Below, one piece after another: positions 1-11,472 of a stretch of 64,000 nt of DNA. The stretch is from Marsupella aquatica (Eukaryota; Marchantiophyta), in assembly GCA_973895155.1 (NCBI GenBank), contig OZ316893.1, forward strand, positions 22,692,001 to 22,756,000, read 5' to 3'. Below the pieces are notes generated by a model. The model had not been told where the DNA came from, did not search any database, and saw nothing but the letters and a program-made list of their open reading frames with translations. The translations under genes and the position numbers were made by a program. The stretch's first letter is position 1. Every line of letters starts with the position of its first letter.

Positions 1-17
1 GTTTGCTTTACTTGCAG

Positions 18-1032
18 GGTATCGAGATGGCTACCGAGGCTATTTCCACTGACATGATGGCGACATATTATTATTCAACACGAGCATTGATTGTACTGTA
101 CTCCAAGGAACTCGCTGACCCAAAATTAAGTGACGTCCCACCGATAGGAAACTTGGAGAAGTTGTTTCCTTCCGACAATGGTAATGTGTCCAAAGCCATG
201 ATACATAAATCTTATTTCAGTCTGTATTGGACTCGAGTTCTGGCATGTATTGAGATCAAATCCTACGCAGAAGGCTTGAAGAATCTGGATCTAGCTCACT
301 ATCATGCCGATCTGATCCGAGAATTCGGTTCGGAGGATCTGCTCTGTCAAATCACCAGTTTAGAGATCCAAGATTCCTTTCATGTCTCCCCCGAAAGCCC
401 ATTAAGGTGAGGGAACCTTTTCCTGTGTATTTAAAAATCCACGCCTGTCCCTGCCACTTCATTTTGCCTACACTGTATTTGTTTTTTAGAGGGAATATCT
501 CGTCACAGGTCATTAGTACTCAAGGTAATAAATTCATCGCCGACCAGAGTCCTGAAATTTCTTTCCTAACAACTGATAACTCCCTTAGCGTCTTCCAAAC
601 GCTGTGATACCTTCGGCTTGTCTCTGACTTACCACTACCAACTGCAGGGACTGTCGGACATTTTTACAAGCTATGCTTGAGGACTATTCAGGAGCCTTGC
701 TGGCTTCAAACAGGAGAGTTGAGGAGTATAAAGAACCTTCACGGGACGACTTGGCTGACAGGGGAGTACTGAAGAGGCTTTCTGGAGATTTGCAAGGAGG
801 CCTGGATGACTTAAATGCTGCCACTGTCGCACGTTACGGACTGAGTGACGAATGGGAAGTCCTGTGGCAACGAGGTTACGTGAAGTATTTGATGGGCGAC
901 AAGACAGGGGCCAAGGATGATGCAGAATCTGCCCAACGCTTGAAACTTGATGTAGACTCGTGTATCATGATATCAGAAAGTCCTTGGAAGCTTAGGAAAA
1001 TACCAGTAAATTATTTGGGGCTTTCGCTGTAG
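18..1032 (+). CDS. TPR-like repeat protein, 3' part (two exons)
   Basis: The window opens inside an intron: an acceptor (cttgcag) ends at base 17 and the reading frame continues from base 18. Exon one runs 18-406, the donor gtgagg starts at 407, the next acceptor (actgcag) ends at 647, and exon two runs 648-1032. The junction splits an Arg codon (phase 2) and the frame stays open to the stop. The visible 257 residues are mostly helical. Exon two holds degenerate tetratricopeptide-like units of the pattern LKRLSGDLQGGLDDLNAA and RGYVKYLMGDKTGAKDDAE; exon one has a similar helix pair near its end. TPR repeats bind protein partners. Large TPR proteins, some with kinase or ankyrin domains, are common in mosses, but the domain that would name this one lies upstream of the window. 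The TPR assignment is fair; the function is unknown. Confidence 0.65.
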
Positions 1033-1539
1033 GTTCCTCTGATATAGTTCTCGTAGATCTTTTTCTGGCCACATGACCTTGGCTAAGCCTAATATTTCTG
1101 TGTTGTTACGATTTTACCTTTAAATCGTTTGACGAGATCTTTACGGGATACTTTGGCTGAGACGTTACTTAGGTAGACTGACTGTTTGACTTATCGACTG
1201 AACTGCAAATTTATTTCAAAACTACTTGGGTACTTTTCTGGTCAATGCCTTCATATCTTTGATTCCACTTCAATGGTCCTGGCTTAATACAGTTCAGAAA
1301 GAAAAAACGTTTTCTCGCTATTCGTCCAAAATATCGTTCAGGACTACCAGTTGAGTTGTGCATGGACTCGTTGGTTAGATTTTCTTTCACTCAAATTTTC
1401 TATAGAGCGAGAAAATTCATACAGCTGAGGTAAATCCTCACCTGAGGTTTGACCCCTGAGATTCAAGGGAACAGACGCATCAGAGACTCACCTGGGACTT
1501 CATCCAACGACACACTTCTGTGACTGAACTGTCAAGCTG
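1033..1539. other. Convergent intergenic gap
   Basis: Non-coding DNA between the stop of the plus-strand TPR-like gene and the stop of the minus-strand phosphorylase-like gene. It must hold both 3' untranslated regions. I see no further gene or repeat. Confidence 0.5.
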
Positions 1540-4500
1540 TTAGAGTAAATTGATAAATGATCTCAAGACAAGAACTGCATTCCCAGACGCCAGAGCACTA
1601 AACGCTGATATTTGATTTGGAGCAGCACTGCCACCTGCCAAATCTGAGACCGATCGAAATGCAATGAACGGCACGTTGTTGGTGAGACAAACCTGCAAGG
1701 CCAGGACCATTTGAGATCATCCTCTTAGTATTACCCAGAGATAGACTGACGTTAAAAAACTTGTGACTTTAAAAATAAAACGATGAACGAAGTGATCTTC
1801 TTCAACGAATGATGTAAACAATTTTCGCCCTCATGATCTTTCTCTGTTATATCACTCGGTACAAACTCATGTCATCATAGGTGATCACAAGTTGTACAAT
1901 TCACCCTAAGAGACACAACGAGCTTGTTTTTAACTTTTCAAGGCTTCCTGGTGGGGCAAAAAGTACAGCAAGCGGTGCAAGGCTTAACAATAGATCAAAC
2001 TAGGGATCGGGGAGAAGTTTGGTATATAAACTTACGAGAGCAACGGCAGAAGATTCCATATCTACAGTAGATATCTTGAAATGATCGGAAACAAAGCTCC
2101 GGTAGGCAGCGTTGTCCAGGAAAACATTTTGGGCTCCCCCTCGAAGACCCACTACAACCTTTGGTGGGTGATTCAAACATGTACCATTCGAGCATGATGT
2201 TAAGTTCAAGCCCTGAAACATGTACCATTCAATTCGAGCATGATGTTAAGTTCAAGCCCTGAAATCAAGTCACAGTCTAACACTACATATCAGAAGCAAA
2301 GACTCTGCAATTAATGTATGCAGTTAGCATGGTCTGATTGTTAGGTCAGTCATCTTTTTAAAAGGCTCTTTTGATTTTAGTTTTAGTTTCGTGCACACAC
2401 ATCACGACGAGAAATGAACAACATTTTCAGGCTGAATTACCATTCATTCGGCGCTGTTATAAATATCTTTAAACTAAACGCAAGATGTCAAGGATTACGA
2501 GGCAAGAGCTTCAGATATTAAATAGTCAATGTGGTTCAACGTTGGGCGTGATGGATAAAAGTGACTGGTCAGATAGATCTGTCGGGGCTCATGTACAGTC
2601 ATCACTTTCTGTCAGAAAACTCACCGAGAGCTGTTTAGCCAGGCCGTAGTAATGCTTGTCCACCTTCACAAAGAAGGCATGAGCACGGACTTCTGGCGTT
2701 CCTGTCACTGAAAACACCTCCTCTGGTTGAAACCAAATATTATGGAGCAGGTTATCGGCCCCCTTGGTAGAAGGCACGTCATATTTCCCAATCTGCAAAG
2801 CTCCGTATGCCCTAGTGAAGTCTCCTTGATTCTCAAGAGCGAGTGGAGTGGTCAAATTATCTCCAAATCTCTGCATATGATCGATGATGACAATGATAAG
2901 GCCAGACGAACATATGAAAAGGGGACTTGAATCCATCGAGATGCCCAACCCAAATAGCTCAATGATCAATCCCTCCACACTCCCCACCACCAGCAAACCA
3001 TAAATTAAATTAGAATACAATAAAATGTCCAATATTGTTTCTGACATGTTAGGTGTTCTCCAAACATAAAGAGTTCCCTGACTGCTGGGTGAAATTTGTA
3101 GTAGAATTTACCTGCCAGTACCAAAGACCAGTATGGGCCCAATATTTGGGGATACTGACATCCCCAATGTGAAGCGAATTGCTGGCGCCGCCGGCAATGC
3201 CGTAATGCAGAACACCGGATATGTCGAAGAAGTCGAGCAACTGCTGCGTAGTTATCCCCGCATTTAGCTGGCAATGGAGGGTTTGGAGCAAGAAGCTCGT
3301 GAGAAATATGAGTTGCTCGGGAAGTTGCTCCAGTATCGCAGTAATTGAGTGCGATTAGGTAAGTAAGTGAGGAATGCGTAACATACATAACTCTAGGTGT
3401 CGAACGAAGAAATTGAGTTTTTCACAACAGGGGAAAAGAAGCAGCCAACGCATACGCGCGCCTTTGAAATTGAAGCAGCTCCTAGTACTGTTAGGCTCTA
3501 GCCACCATGCCAAGCCAACTGCATTTGCAAGAAAAGTGAAGCTCAAAGTTGATATCAAACAGTGAAAAGGAGGCGGTTTGCTTCACCATTGCAAGGCCAC
3601 ACATGACGGCGATGATTTTCTGGCCATCAATTGTTCCCAGATAGAACCTCCGGCCTACAAAACAAATTCGAAACAAAAAGCGAGTTCAGATTAATACATG
3701 CAAAACAGGCATTCAGTGGACGTTGAGGCAGTTTCTCCAAGGTAATGTTCTCAGTACTTTATTCACTGTATCGCAAGCATCCCTGCAGACAAAACCATTT
3801 CATAGATTTTAAATATTTATCACATGAATTGACTACTGAGGAACTTGCTATTAGACAGTCGGTTTATAAATTTCTGTACTAATTTAGCCTGGACATGGTA
3901 ACTTGATGCATACTCTCCTAAAGCGGAGAATCACGAACGTAACTTGTCGACTCCTTGGTGACTAAGACGATTTTCGATTCCTGCTCTTTTTGGCGTAGTT
4001 GTCTAGAGCTATCTAAGTCAGCCATGGCGGCTAGCTGGAAAATTACCGCGGGAAGTAAGGCTCGACAGAGCTAAAGGGTATACAAGGATCTCACTAGCTA
4101 CACAGAACTATAGTAGTCGCCTCCAGGAAGTACGACGGTTACTATTCATGTCCGAAAAACCTACTGGATTAGATGACTTGTCCATGGACATGGCCTCCAT
4201 AATGATAAGCCAAACAGTGTGCAGGCCAATTGATACACACCTGTCGGAGTCCAGAGTAGAGGTCATGCAAGACGTCTTCAGTCTAGAAAATCTATACACC
4301 GTACCGCTGGCTTCAAAATCCGAGCGAGTTTTCTATCAAACAAGCAAGACCTGGAGATGGCAAATAGTCACCTTCGAATGACGAACCCCATAGCGGTTGC
4401 TGTTAGGTTCAAGACCATCCACGAAATAGTTTCAGCATTAGCCTCGGGCATCATAAAGTCTAATTGGGAAGGTCATCAAACTACCATGATTGTCTCCGTG

Positions 4501-5247
4501 GTCTATCAAAGGTCTATGAGAATGGACTTGCCATGATCCACTGGAGAATAATTAGTTCCAGAATCAGTTGTTTGCCAAGACAGAAACTAGCCAACAACGA
4601 GTCTTGCTAAGAATTTAACAACTATCAGCGACTATTCAATTATCGATTGTAGTAGATCTTACATTTAATGCGGCATGTGCTTGGTCCACAGAACTGTCAG
4701 CTCCTTAATTTCTATGGATGGCTCTTACTGCATGTCTACGAATTAAACGTTCCAACAAGGGACTGTCTCAAATCACCGGATGCCGGGCCTATGTCTATGG
4801 GTCAATGAATAGACATCTCTAGAGAAAAACTACGAACATATAATCGACATCCTAAACAAACTCAAAAGAAGTAACGCGTGAAGTGTATAGACTGAATGCA
4901 ATCTGCAGCAATTAATCGTGATCGATACATTGAATGGATGGAGAGCACTCAGTTAAAGAGAGAAAGATCGGCAAATACTGACCTGCGAGATCAACATAAG
5001 GGATAGTCGGATTTTGGGCGAACACGCCAGGCGCGAGGAATGGAGCTAGCTCGAACGGGTTGGGAATAACAAGCCCCAAGTAGGGCCCTGCTGCATTGAT
5101 CGTGGGTAGAAGCGCGTATGAAGTCTTGTTGGCTGGTAAGCATTGCGCTCCAGGTGTGTTCCACAGCAACGATAGTTGCAGTATGCAGCAGCTTATCAGG
5201 AACAGCACTGGGACTGATGTCGGTGAGCTCCTTATCAATCCTGCCAT
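1540..5247 (-). CDS. Secreted nucleoside phosphorylase / bark storage protein-like
   Basis: Six exons on the minus strand: 5247-4983, 3654-3587, 3267-3112, 2870-2625, 2212-2036 and 1692-1540. All introns are GT-AG and all joins keep frame, giving 354 residues. Residues 1-36 form a signal peptide (hydrophobic core VPVLFLISCCILQLSLL). The PNP/UDP phosphorylase fold follows: GRRFYLGTIDG near 89, the glycine-rich HYGIAGGASNSLHIGDVSIP near 133-152, WFQPEEVF near 210, RGGAQNVFLDNAAYR near 270, STVDMESSAV (Glu298) and SDLAGG (Asp321). The last two match the conserved ME(S) substrate-binding Glu and the catalytic Asp of the 5'-methylthioadenosine/S-adenosylhomocysteine nucleosidase superfamily. The exon order and the YWQ/RFGD join match plant bark and vegetative storage proteins, which are vacuolar or extracellular members of this fold. 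The enzyme may cleave a purine nucleoside, or the protein may mainly store nitrogen; the sequence cannot decide. Nothing is broken. Confidence 0.88.
2178..2264. repeat. 41/46-bp tandem duplication across a splice acceptor
   Basis: The block from catgtaccattc to agccctgaaa occurs twice in a row (2178-2218 and 2219-2264); the second copy has 5 extra bases. It contains the intron 4 acceptor and the first bases of exon 5 of the minus-strand phosphorylase-like gene. The gene therefore has two identical candidate acceptors. Only the inner one (exon start 2212) gives an open frame; the outer one reaches a TGA after eight codons. Confidence 0.85.
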
Positions 5248-8200
5248 GCTGATAACTTATCACCGACTTGAATTTCAAACAAATATGTAAGATATATGCC
5301 GACAGATCTCCTTGAACTTGCAACGAAATTTGAGTCTGCTAGGTCGACAAAATGACCGACTTTGGGGAGAGGCTTCCCGCTTCCATGCAACTCCGCTCCG
5401 CATCCAATTAAGCAATGCCAGTCTGCAAGCGAAGCGGGTTCATACTGAAGTTTGCAGCCACGAAAGATTCCCCAAAAATACTTTGAAAACTGTGCTCAAA
5501 CTTTATAGCCCCATCGATCAGTCCAGCAATTTTAATTCCAACCTAACCGCTGCGGGCATCTCGCCAGAGAGCGACGAATATTCTGATCTTTACCCTGATC
5601 ATTTCCTCGCCGCACAATTTCATGACTGGTGCTCTTTACCATCCTTCAGTTGCGGGTCAAAATTCGCATCTACGAGACTGATCGATCCACGTTGAGAAAA
5701 GCCGGCACTGGAGACTGAGGAGCCCGGAATATGCTTTGGTACGACATTTAACGCAATTTGTTTCGGGTTCCTGGTCCACCTTCTCTATTTCCAGTCTGCC
5801 ACTGTAGTTCGTAAATTTCTAAATCTTTTCTACTTTCTCAAGAGCAAAGGCGCCCAAGTGGGAAAGGTTGACTTTCAGTGGACAATGATTGCTTCGCATG
5901 ACAACCAGCACTGTCATCACTCCTTCTGTTTTTGTAGTGTGGAAGCACGAGACAAGCACAATAAGCGCGCGCAGCGCATGCAAAGCCAGAGCCCCGAAAA
6001 CCGCCATAGCAGAGTCTCAACTATCGATCAATAGAGTATCCCTCCAACAAACATCGATCCTAGACCCAATGTCAGTCCTAAAGCTGAAGGAAAGAAAAAC
6101 AACGTGAGAATCCTCTAAAGCGGTACTTATTTTACTCAAGTGGCCTGATAAGAGTCAACAAATGATCTGTGAGGAATGAATGATGTGGGAAAGATCCAAA
6201 AACAAATGGCCTTGCACTTGTGTACAAGAAGCCCCCGCTTAATACGAATCAAGCACACTCGATCAATGATTTTAAATAGAATCGGCAAAGCGTAAATATA
6301 TCTCAGTGCAGATTGCAGAAGATTCATAGGACATTTCAAAACGTGTTTCGTCGGTCGACTCCTTCTCATTTTGTAGTAAAGCCGTGTTCCATGCTAGAGA
6401 AAAGAACTGGTTGTGAATGATTCCATGACGTCGCTCAACGACCATCGCCGGAAGGTCCTGGCAAAAGCAAAAATAAATGATTATAACGTGGAATAGAGGT
6501 CTGTACAGTAGAGCGGGCCAGCGAGGCGAAGCTTTTGGCAATCTATCACGGTACGTGGCGAGAATGATCGATAATTGATCTTCGAATTAACGATCACTGT
6601 TGCTGTGACTCTCAAATTGCTTTTGAGCAGGTTTCGCATTCTTGCCAATGGAGGAAAAAGGGCACGGGATGATAACGAACGCCACTCTTGAAAATTGCAG
6701 AGGGATAACAATTATTATTATTATCGATATATTGCGGTTTACCACTGATACAGTAGTTCCGCACTTGTTTCCTTAAATTTTACGAGTACAGTGAATGCTT
6801 GTCAACTGCAGCTCTGGATTTTGCCAATCTCCAATGTCGGTGGCAGTAAAGTCGGGCTCCACAAATTCTCACAACAAGGGATTGGACTCTCTTATTTTGT
6901 GTATTTGGCAACTACGTACTTTAGTGAATACAGAAACCTGAATTCTCTGTTGACTTGTCCTGTGGAATATCTTCTGAGTGCAATCTACAGTCTGAATATG
7001 AATGTAGCACCGCTTGCTTTCACAACTTACAATTGTAGAAAAATCATTATGACTCGTCAGAAAGGTTTCTGGTGAACAAAAACGAGGCACAAGATTCAAT
7101 GTCCATGATTTTACTATTTCTTAGAAGTAAGGCGACACCTTGCCCGACCTGAAATGCTTCTGCATCGATCTCAACGATTTTTTCTCCCACGACCGACGTC
7201 CAGGCTCGATAACTCCAACTAATCAAATTGTCTCCTGAATTTGCGGCACAAAATCAGCCAAGAGCTTACAGCTTCTCTCAAAAGGCTCTATACAGTCAGA
7301 CTGTGGAGTGATGTGGAGAACACGTTCACCCCAGTCATGTACTTATGTGGACAGAGATACTAGATAATCCCCGAAATGGAGATTGAAGTGTTACTTAATG
7401 GACCCTATGAGGCCCCATGAGAATTTAGTACCGTTGATTTAAGGTCCATCAAGGGTATGGATCACTCTGGGGTCATCAAGTAAAGATTTTCATTTTGGGG
7501 GTTCATCAAGAAAATCTATACTACAAATTGCCATTGAAGTATACCTAGCCTTACATGACGTACCCAGTAAGCTCAAGCCATAGGCCATAATTTATGTGCT
7601 AATAATGTTTTTGATATTTAGTACCCAAGTACCCAGTAAGCTGCTAAAGCCATATGCTATAATTTGTTCTGTGATATCTTTTTGATTTTTTAAACTGTGC
7701 TTGTCAGTAGGGATGGGCACAAGGGGCTGGCCACAGTCTGGGTACAAGGAGCCAATCCTCTTCATACTCGTGGGTATTGATGTGTATTCAGACTAATTCA
7801 GTTGGTCATTTAACATGAAAAACTGCTGTAGCATCCATGATCAAGTTTTAGAGCTTGTTTTTCTATTCATGGAGTCCACCGGATGGACATTTCAATGTGT
7901 GCTTGGACCCTGAAGGGAGTGAAAACGATTTACACCAGACCAGCTCAAATTCACTTTGTAACACTTTGAAATGCCTACATGCTGATATTTTGGGAGAAGG
8001 GTTTAGCATTATAGCCATAGTATGACCAGTTCCGCCATTTTGTGACAATGCTACTTTCACAAAAAAGAAGGCCAGTTCCTTGTATTAGGAAATCCAATAA
8101 ATTGACTGATTGAACAAAATACCGGACAAAATATTGGTTTTTGTCAGACACAACTGTCTCCTTTCCTATTAGAGAGCCCTGGTCTTGTGTTGGAATTTAA

Positions 8201-9265
8201 GGATGTTGTGTTCATAGCAGGACCAAGTCCAAAACTCTCTCATCAATGAGAAAGCCATTCCGACAAAAAGCTCTGGCTTCCTACTGTTTATTTCTCTTTC
8301 CCGGCTGATGATTTGAATGAATAGAGCCTTTATCCTTTGGGAATAAAGCCCTATCATTACTCAATAAAAACTTTGGCTAAAACCTCAATTTAAGGCACTG
8401 GGCACAGTATTTGAATAGACTGCCCCCAGGCTTCTTATCCAAATACAACGCCCAGGCCTTGTTTCTAATGGAAGATGGTAAATTTTCAAACCACGGCCAG
8501 CATTTGTTTCCTTTTAGTGCCAAAGGAGGAAGTTGCAGGCTTCCTCAAGACTTTTGTCGGCCAATTGATTGGAATCTAGGTTGTGAGGTAAGCCAGGGTT
8601 CCTCCCTCAAGTTGCTCTTATTGAGCAATAGAGAAGAAAAAATGTAATTTGATAAAGATTTTAACTAGTACGACTCCCCTTGTTTGCCAATTTGTTTTGT
8701 GGTGTGTTATTTTGAGGCATAGAAGGTGTTGCCCAAAGTGTGGAAAAAAACTCCCAAGCACTCATGATCTTGATTGTCTTGCCAACCCAATGTGCTTGGG
8801 CTTGGAAACTGATTTTTTATGCTCTTGACCACATGATTTGGGTAGATTATTGTGATACACCAAAAGTTATGGTGTCTATAACTAATAGAATGAACTGAAT
8901 GTGAGGTTTTGTGACTTCACTACCTTCTTCCCCCAAACACAACACCATTGCACTGTATTTGAATAGTGAGCCATGGGCGTTGTGTTCAAGTTTTAACTTG
9001 ATGTTTTGGATTTTTTACTTGCTTCGTTGTGTTCAAATTCTGGCGTCGTGCAACTGAATGCAAATACTCACAAAACTTGAACTGTACATGCATTAGAGAG
9101 GCCTCCGAAGGTACTCAATCAAACAATAATAAAAATTTGCTGTAACTCCACAGGACCGTAGGTTGTCCTGAACACATGAAATCTGCACTGGAACTTCAGC
9201 CGCACCTCTCAATTGCTCGTTGACGTGCTTTCCACCGACCGAATGCCAACTTTGACAATTCCAAC
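5248..9265. other. No recognisable gene
   Basis: The open frames here are short and resemble no family I know, and I could not join them by splicing. It would hold the promoter of the minus-strand phosphorylase-like gene at its left end. The only structure I see is the tandem repeat at 7560-7692. Confidence 0.4.
7560..7692. repeat. Direct repeat of about 65 bp, two copies
   Basis: The motif beginning tacccagtaagct, then agccata(g/t)gc(c/t)ataattt and a T-rich end (tttttgat), occurs at about 7560-7622 and again at 7629-7692 with several mismatches. It is a local tandem duplication with no visible function. Confidence 0.6.
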
Positions 9266-9640
9266 ATGACGATCACAGTCCATCCTTTGACGAAACCACT
9301 CTCTGACTTCCGGAAACACAGAAACGGCAAACCTGGTATGGACGCAATGGATCTTCTCAAGTTAGTCGATGAAATGCAGCGCGATCTTCCAATTTCTTTT
9401 GCAGCCGGCAGCGCAAACTCATCGTCAAATGCTTCTGCATGGGCTGAACGTTTCGCATTATATATCAACCTCTCCAAGTCCGAAGTAGGCCCTAAACAAT
9501 GGCTAAGGTACACTGCCTTGCAAGACCCACCAAAAACCATCACCTCGTCATCCCGTCATGGATCTTTGCGGAATAGCCAATGCCAGACTGGTGGTGGAAG
9601 TAAGCTGGAAATTCGAAAGCACATGCTCTCAAAGTCGTAG
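9266..9640 (+). CDS. Hypothetical ORF, 124 aa
   Basis: An uninterrupted frame that starts ATGACGATCAC and ends TAG. The middle (about residues 25-85) looks protein-like: an amphipathic stretch MDLLKLVDEMQRDLPISFAA, a serine/asparagine linker, then AWAERFALYINLSKSEVG. The last 40 residues are Ser/Gln/Gly-rich and look less coding, so the true exon may end at an unseen donor. I recognise no family. The opposite strand is also open over 115 codons, which weakens the case. No neighbouring exon was found, and it sits alone in repeat-rich DNA. Confidence 0.25.
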   Translation: MTITVHPLTKPLSDFRKHRNGKPGMDAMDLLKLVDEMQRDLPISFAAGSANSSSNASAWAERFALYINLSKSEVGPKQWLRYTALQDPPKTITSSSRHGSLRNSQCQTGGGSKLEIRKHMLSKS

Positions 9641-10559
9641 AAGCGAGGAACTTGCTAGTAGAGAAGACGATAGGTCTATTTTTGTAATACAATTTCGGTC
9701 CCTTCAGAAGCTCTGCAATAGCTTTTTGGGAATTTTGTAAATTGATGGGCTATATCGGCACTTTTGGAACGGACTGCTTTAGGTGCTGTTGTCATTTGGG
9801 CAGAAACAATTTAGTTCACCTTATCTACTCGTGTCCGTACTCACAGGCAATACCGATTGTAGCTGCTCTTTTCTTGTTAGGAGGACAAAATGTTTCTCGG
9901 TCAGAGATCTACATGTACTTATCTGAAACCTCCAAGTGCAGTCTCCAGGAGGCAAAGAAATTCAATCTACATTGAAATCGTTTTCCCATAAAAAGGGGGA
10001 ATACGAGTCTGGTCAAAGAACCAATTGTAAACCAACCGGTGATTTGTGGGATAACCGCAATAAATACTTATCAGTGGAGTGACACAATCTCAATTTTGGA
10101 TTTCATCGAACAATCAATATACGATAAAGTCTATGTGATCGTCCTTTAACTATTGTACTTTCAGCTTTCAGTTTGTACATATGGAGATCTTGAATGTGCG
10201 GACTCTTCAGTTGCCAACAATGTACTATTAAAGCTTCTGGGAAGTAAAGCTTTTGGGAAGTAAAGCTTTATCTGAAGAGAGAACTCGATCTAAAGAGAGA
10301 ACTGACAAAGAGTTGATGATTTGCTTTATGGAGCGAGAGAATCGAAGCCTGCAAGCGAGTCTGGACCTAAAGCGAGTCTTGAGGGAGTAGTGCCTGTACT
10401 GAAGCCTCAGGACCTTTGACTCTGGGATCATCCAAATTGGGGGCGCTCTGAAATGGTGGAGGGGCTTGAATGTCTACACCCCTACCCTACATAGCATTTA
10501 TAGCATGCTATCTTGAAACATGTCATATTTTGTCTTGTACTCATATGTAAGTAGATAAA

Positions 10560-11110
10560 ATACAAGAGTAAAACTAAATAATACATGCAAAGAAAAGCAC
10601 ATAGTGAATGAGTGACCAATGAAAAGTAACAGCACACATAGTAGTGACCAATGAAAAGTACCAATGAAAAGTGTTATGACACAAATGTCAATGAAAAGTA
10701 GCATATAGTAGTGACCAATGTGTGAGCATAGATGACGATTGCAACGGCAAGCCCATGAACCATCCAACGAACAATAACCCACACAGAGAGGTACGTGGTT
10801 CACCTCCACATGAAGCTACGTCCACGGGAACACACATGAACTTTACTGCACTCTAGGCCGACCGACCATACCAAGCATCCACAGCACAAGCTCTCTCTAT
10901 CTCTCAACTAGCTCCGTAACAATGAGCCTGAGTTCCCACTCTCCAAGCAAACACCGCTTGATTATAGAGTGTGCACAGCATGACTAACCTAACCAAGTCT
11001 GCGACTAAGGTTAGACTTAACTACGGTGCAGTCGTGACTCTAGACCTAGGAGTAAATCCTAACACAATGAAATAGCACATAGTCAATGACCAATGAAAAG
11101 TACAGTCAAG
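10560..11110. repeat. Interspersed short repeats (accaatgaaaagta)
   Basis: The 14-mer accaatgaaaagta or near versions occurs several times between 10606 and 11101, mixed with 'cacatagt' and 'gttatgacacaaatg'. One inverted copy (tacttttcattggtcact) stands far away near 22047. This may be the worn end of a transposon; the rest of the element was not identified. Confidence 0.45.
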
Positions 11111-11135
11111 TGTTACGACACAAATGCGCTAAGAT

Positions 11136-11458
11136 AACCAATTGGCTTAGGTCAATTGGCTAGGGGATTTGCCTGGAACTGAGAGGTCCAGGTTCAATCC
11201 CCCATCCACACACTGGGGTGTGGAGGGGGGATGTGTGTGGGTGGGATGGGTTTTGTGGGTAGTGGATTGGAGTTCTGATTATCTGTTCGGCCCCTGGTTG
11301 CCCACTTTGTGACCCTGATGTAATCCTCTCTCCTTCCTGGTGCGGGTCCCTGTCGGATCCATTGGGGCTCACCCTGGTCTGGGTTCCCTACAGAAAAACT
11401 GTCACATTGGGGGGGGGGGGAGTCTAATTGTATTTCCTCCCCACTTCCGTTCAAGACA
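11136..11458 (+). mobile_element. tRNA-derived SINE with target-site duplication
   Basis: The element is flanked by a perfect 14-bp direct repeat, aaatgcgctaagat, at 11122-11135 and 11459-11472. Its head has RNA polymerase III internal promoter motifs: an A-box-like ttggctagggg near 11155 and a textbook B box, ggttcaatccc, near 11191, spaced as in a tRNA gene. The body is GC-rich and non-coding, with a run of G near 11409-11420. Size (about 323 bp), pol III boxes and target duplication together define a SINE. The 3' tail is not a simple poly-A, and I cannot name the family. Confidence 0.7.
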
Positions 11459-11472
11459 AAATGCGCTAAGAT

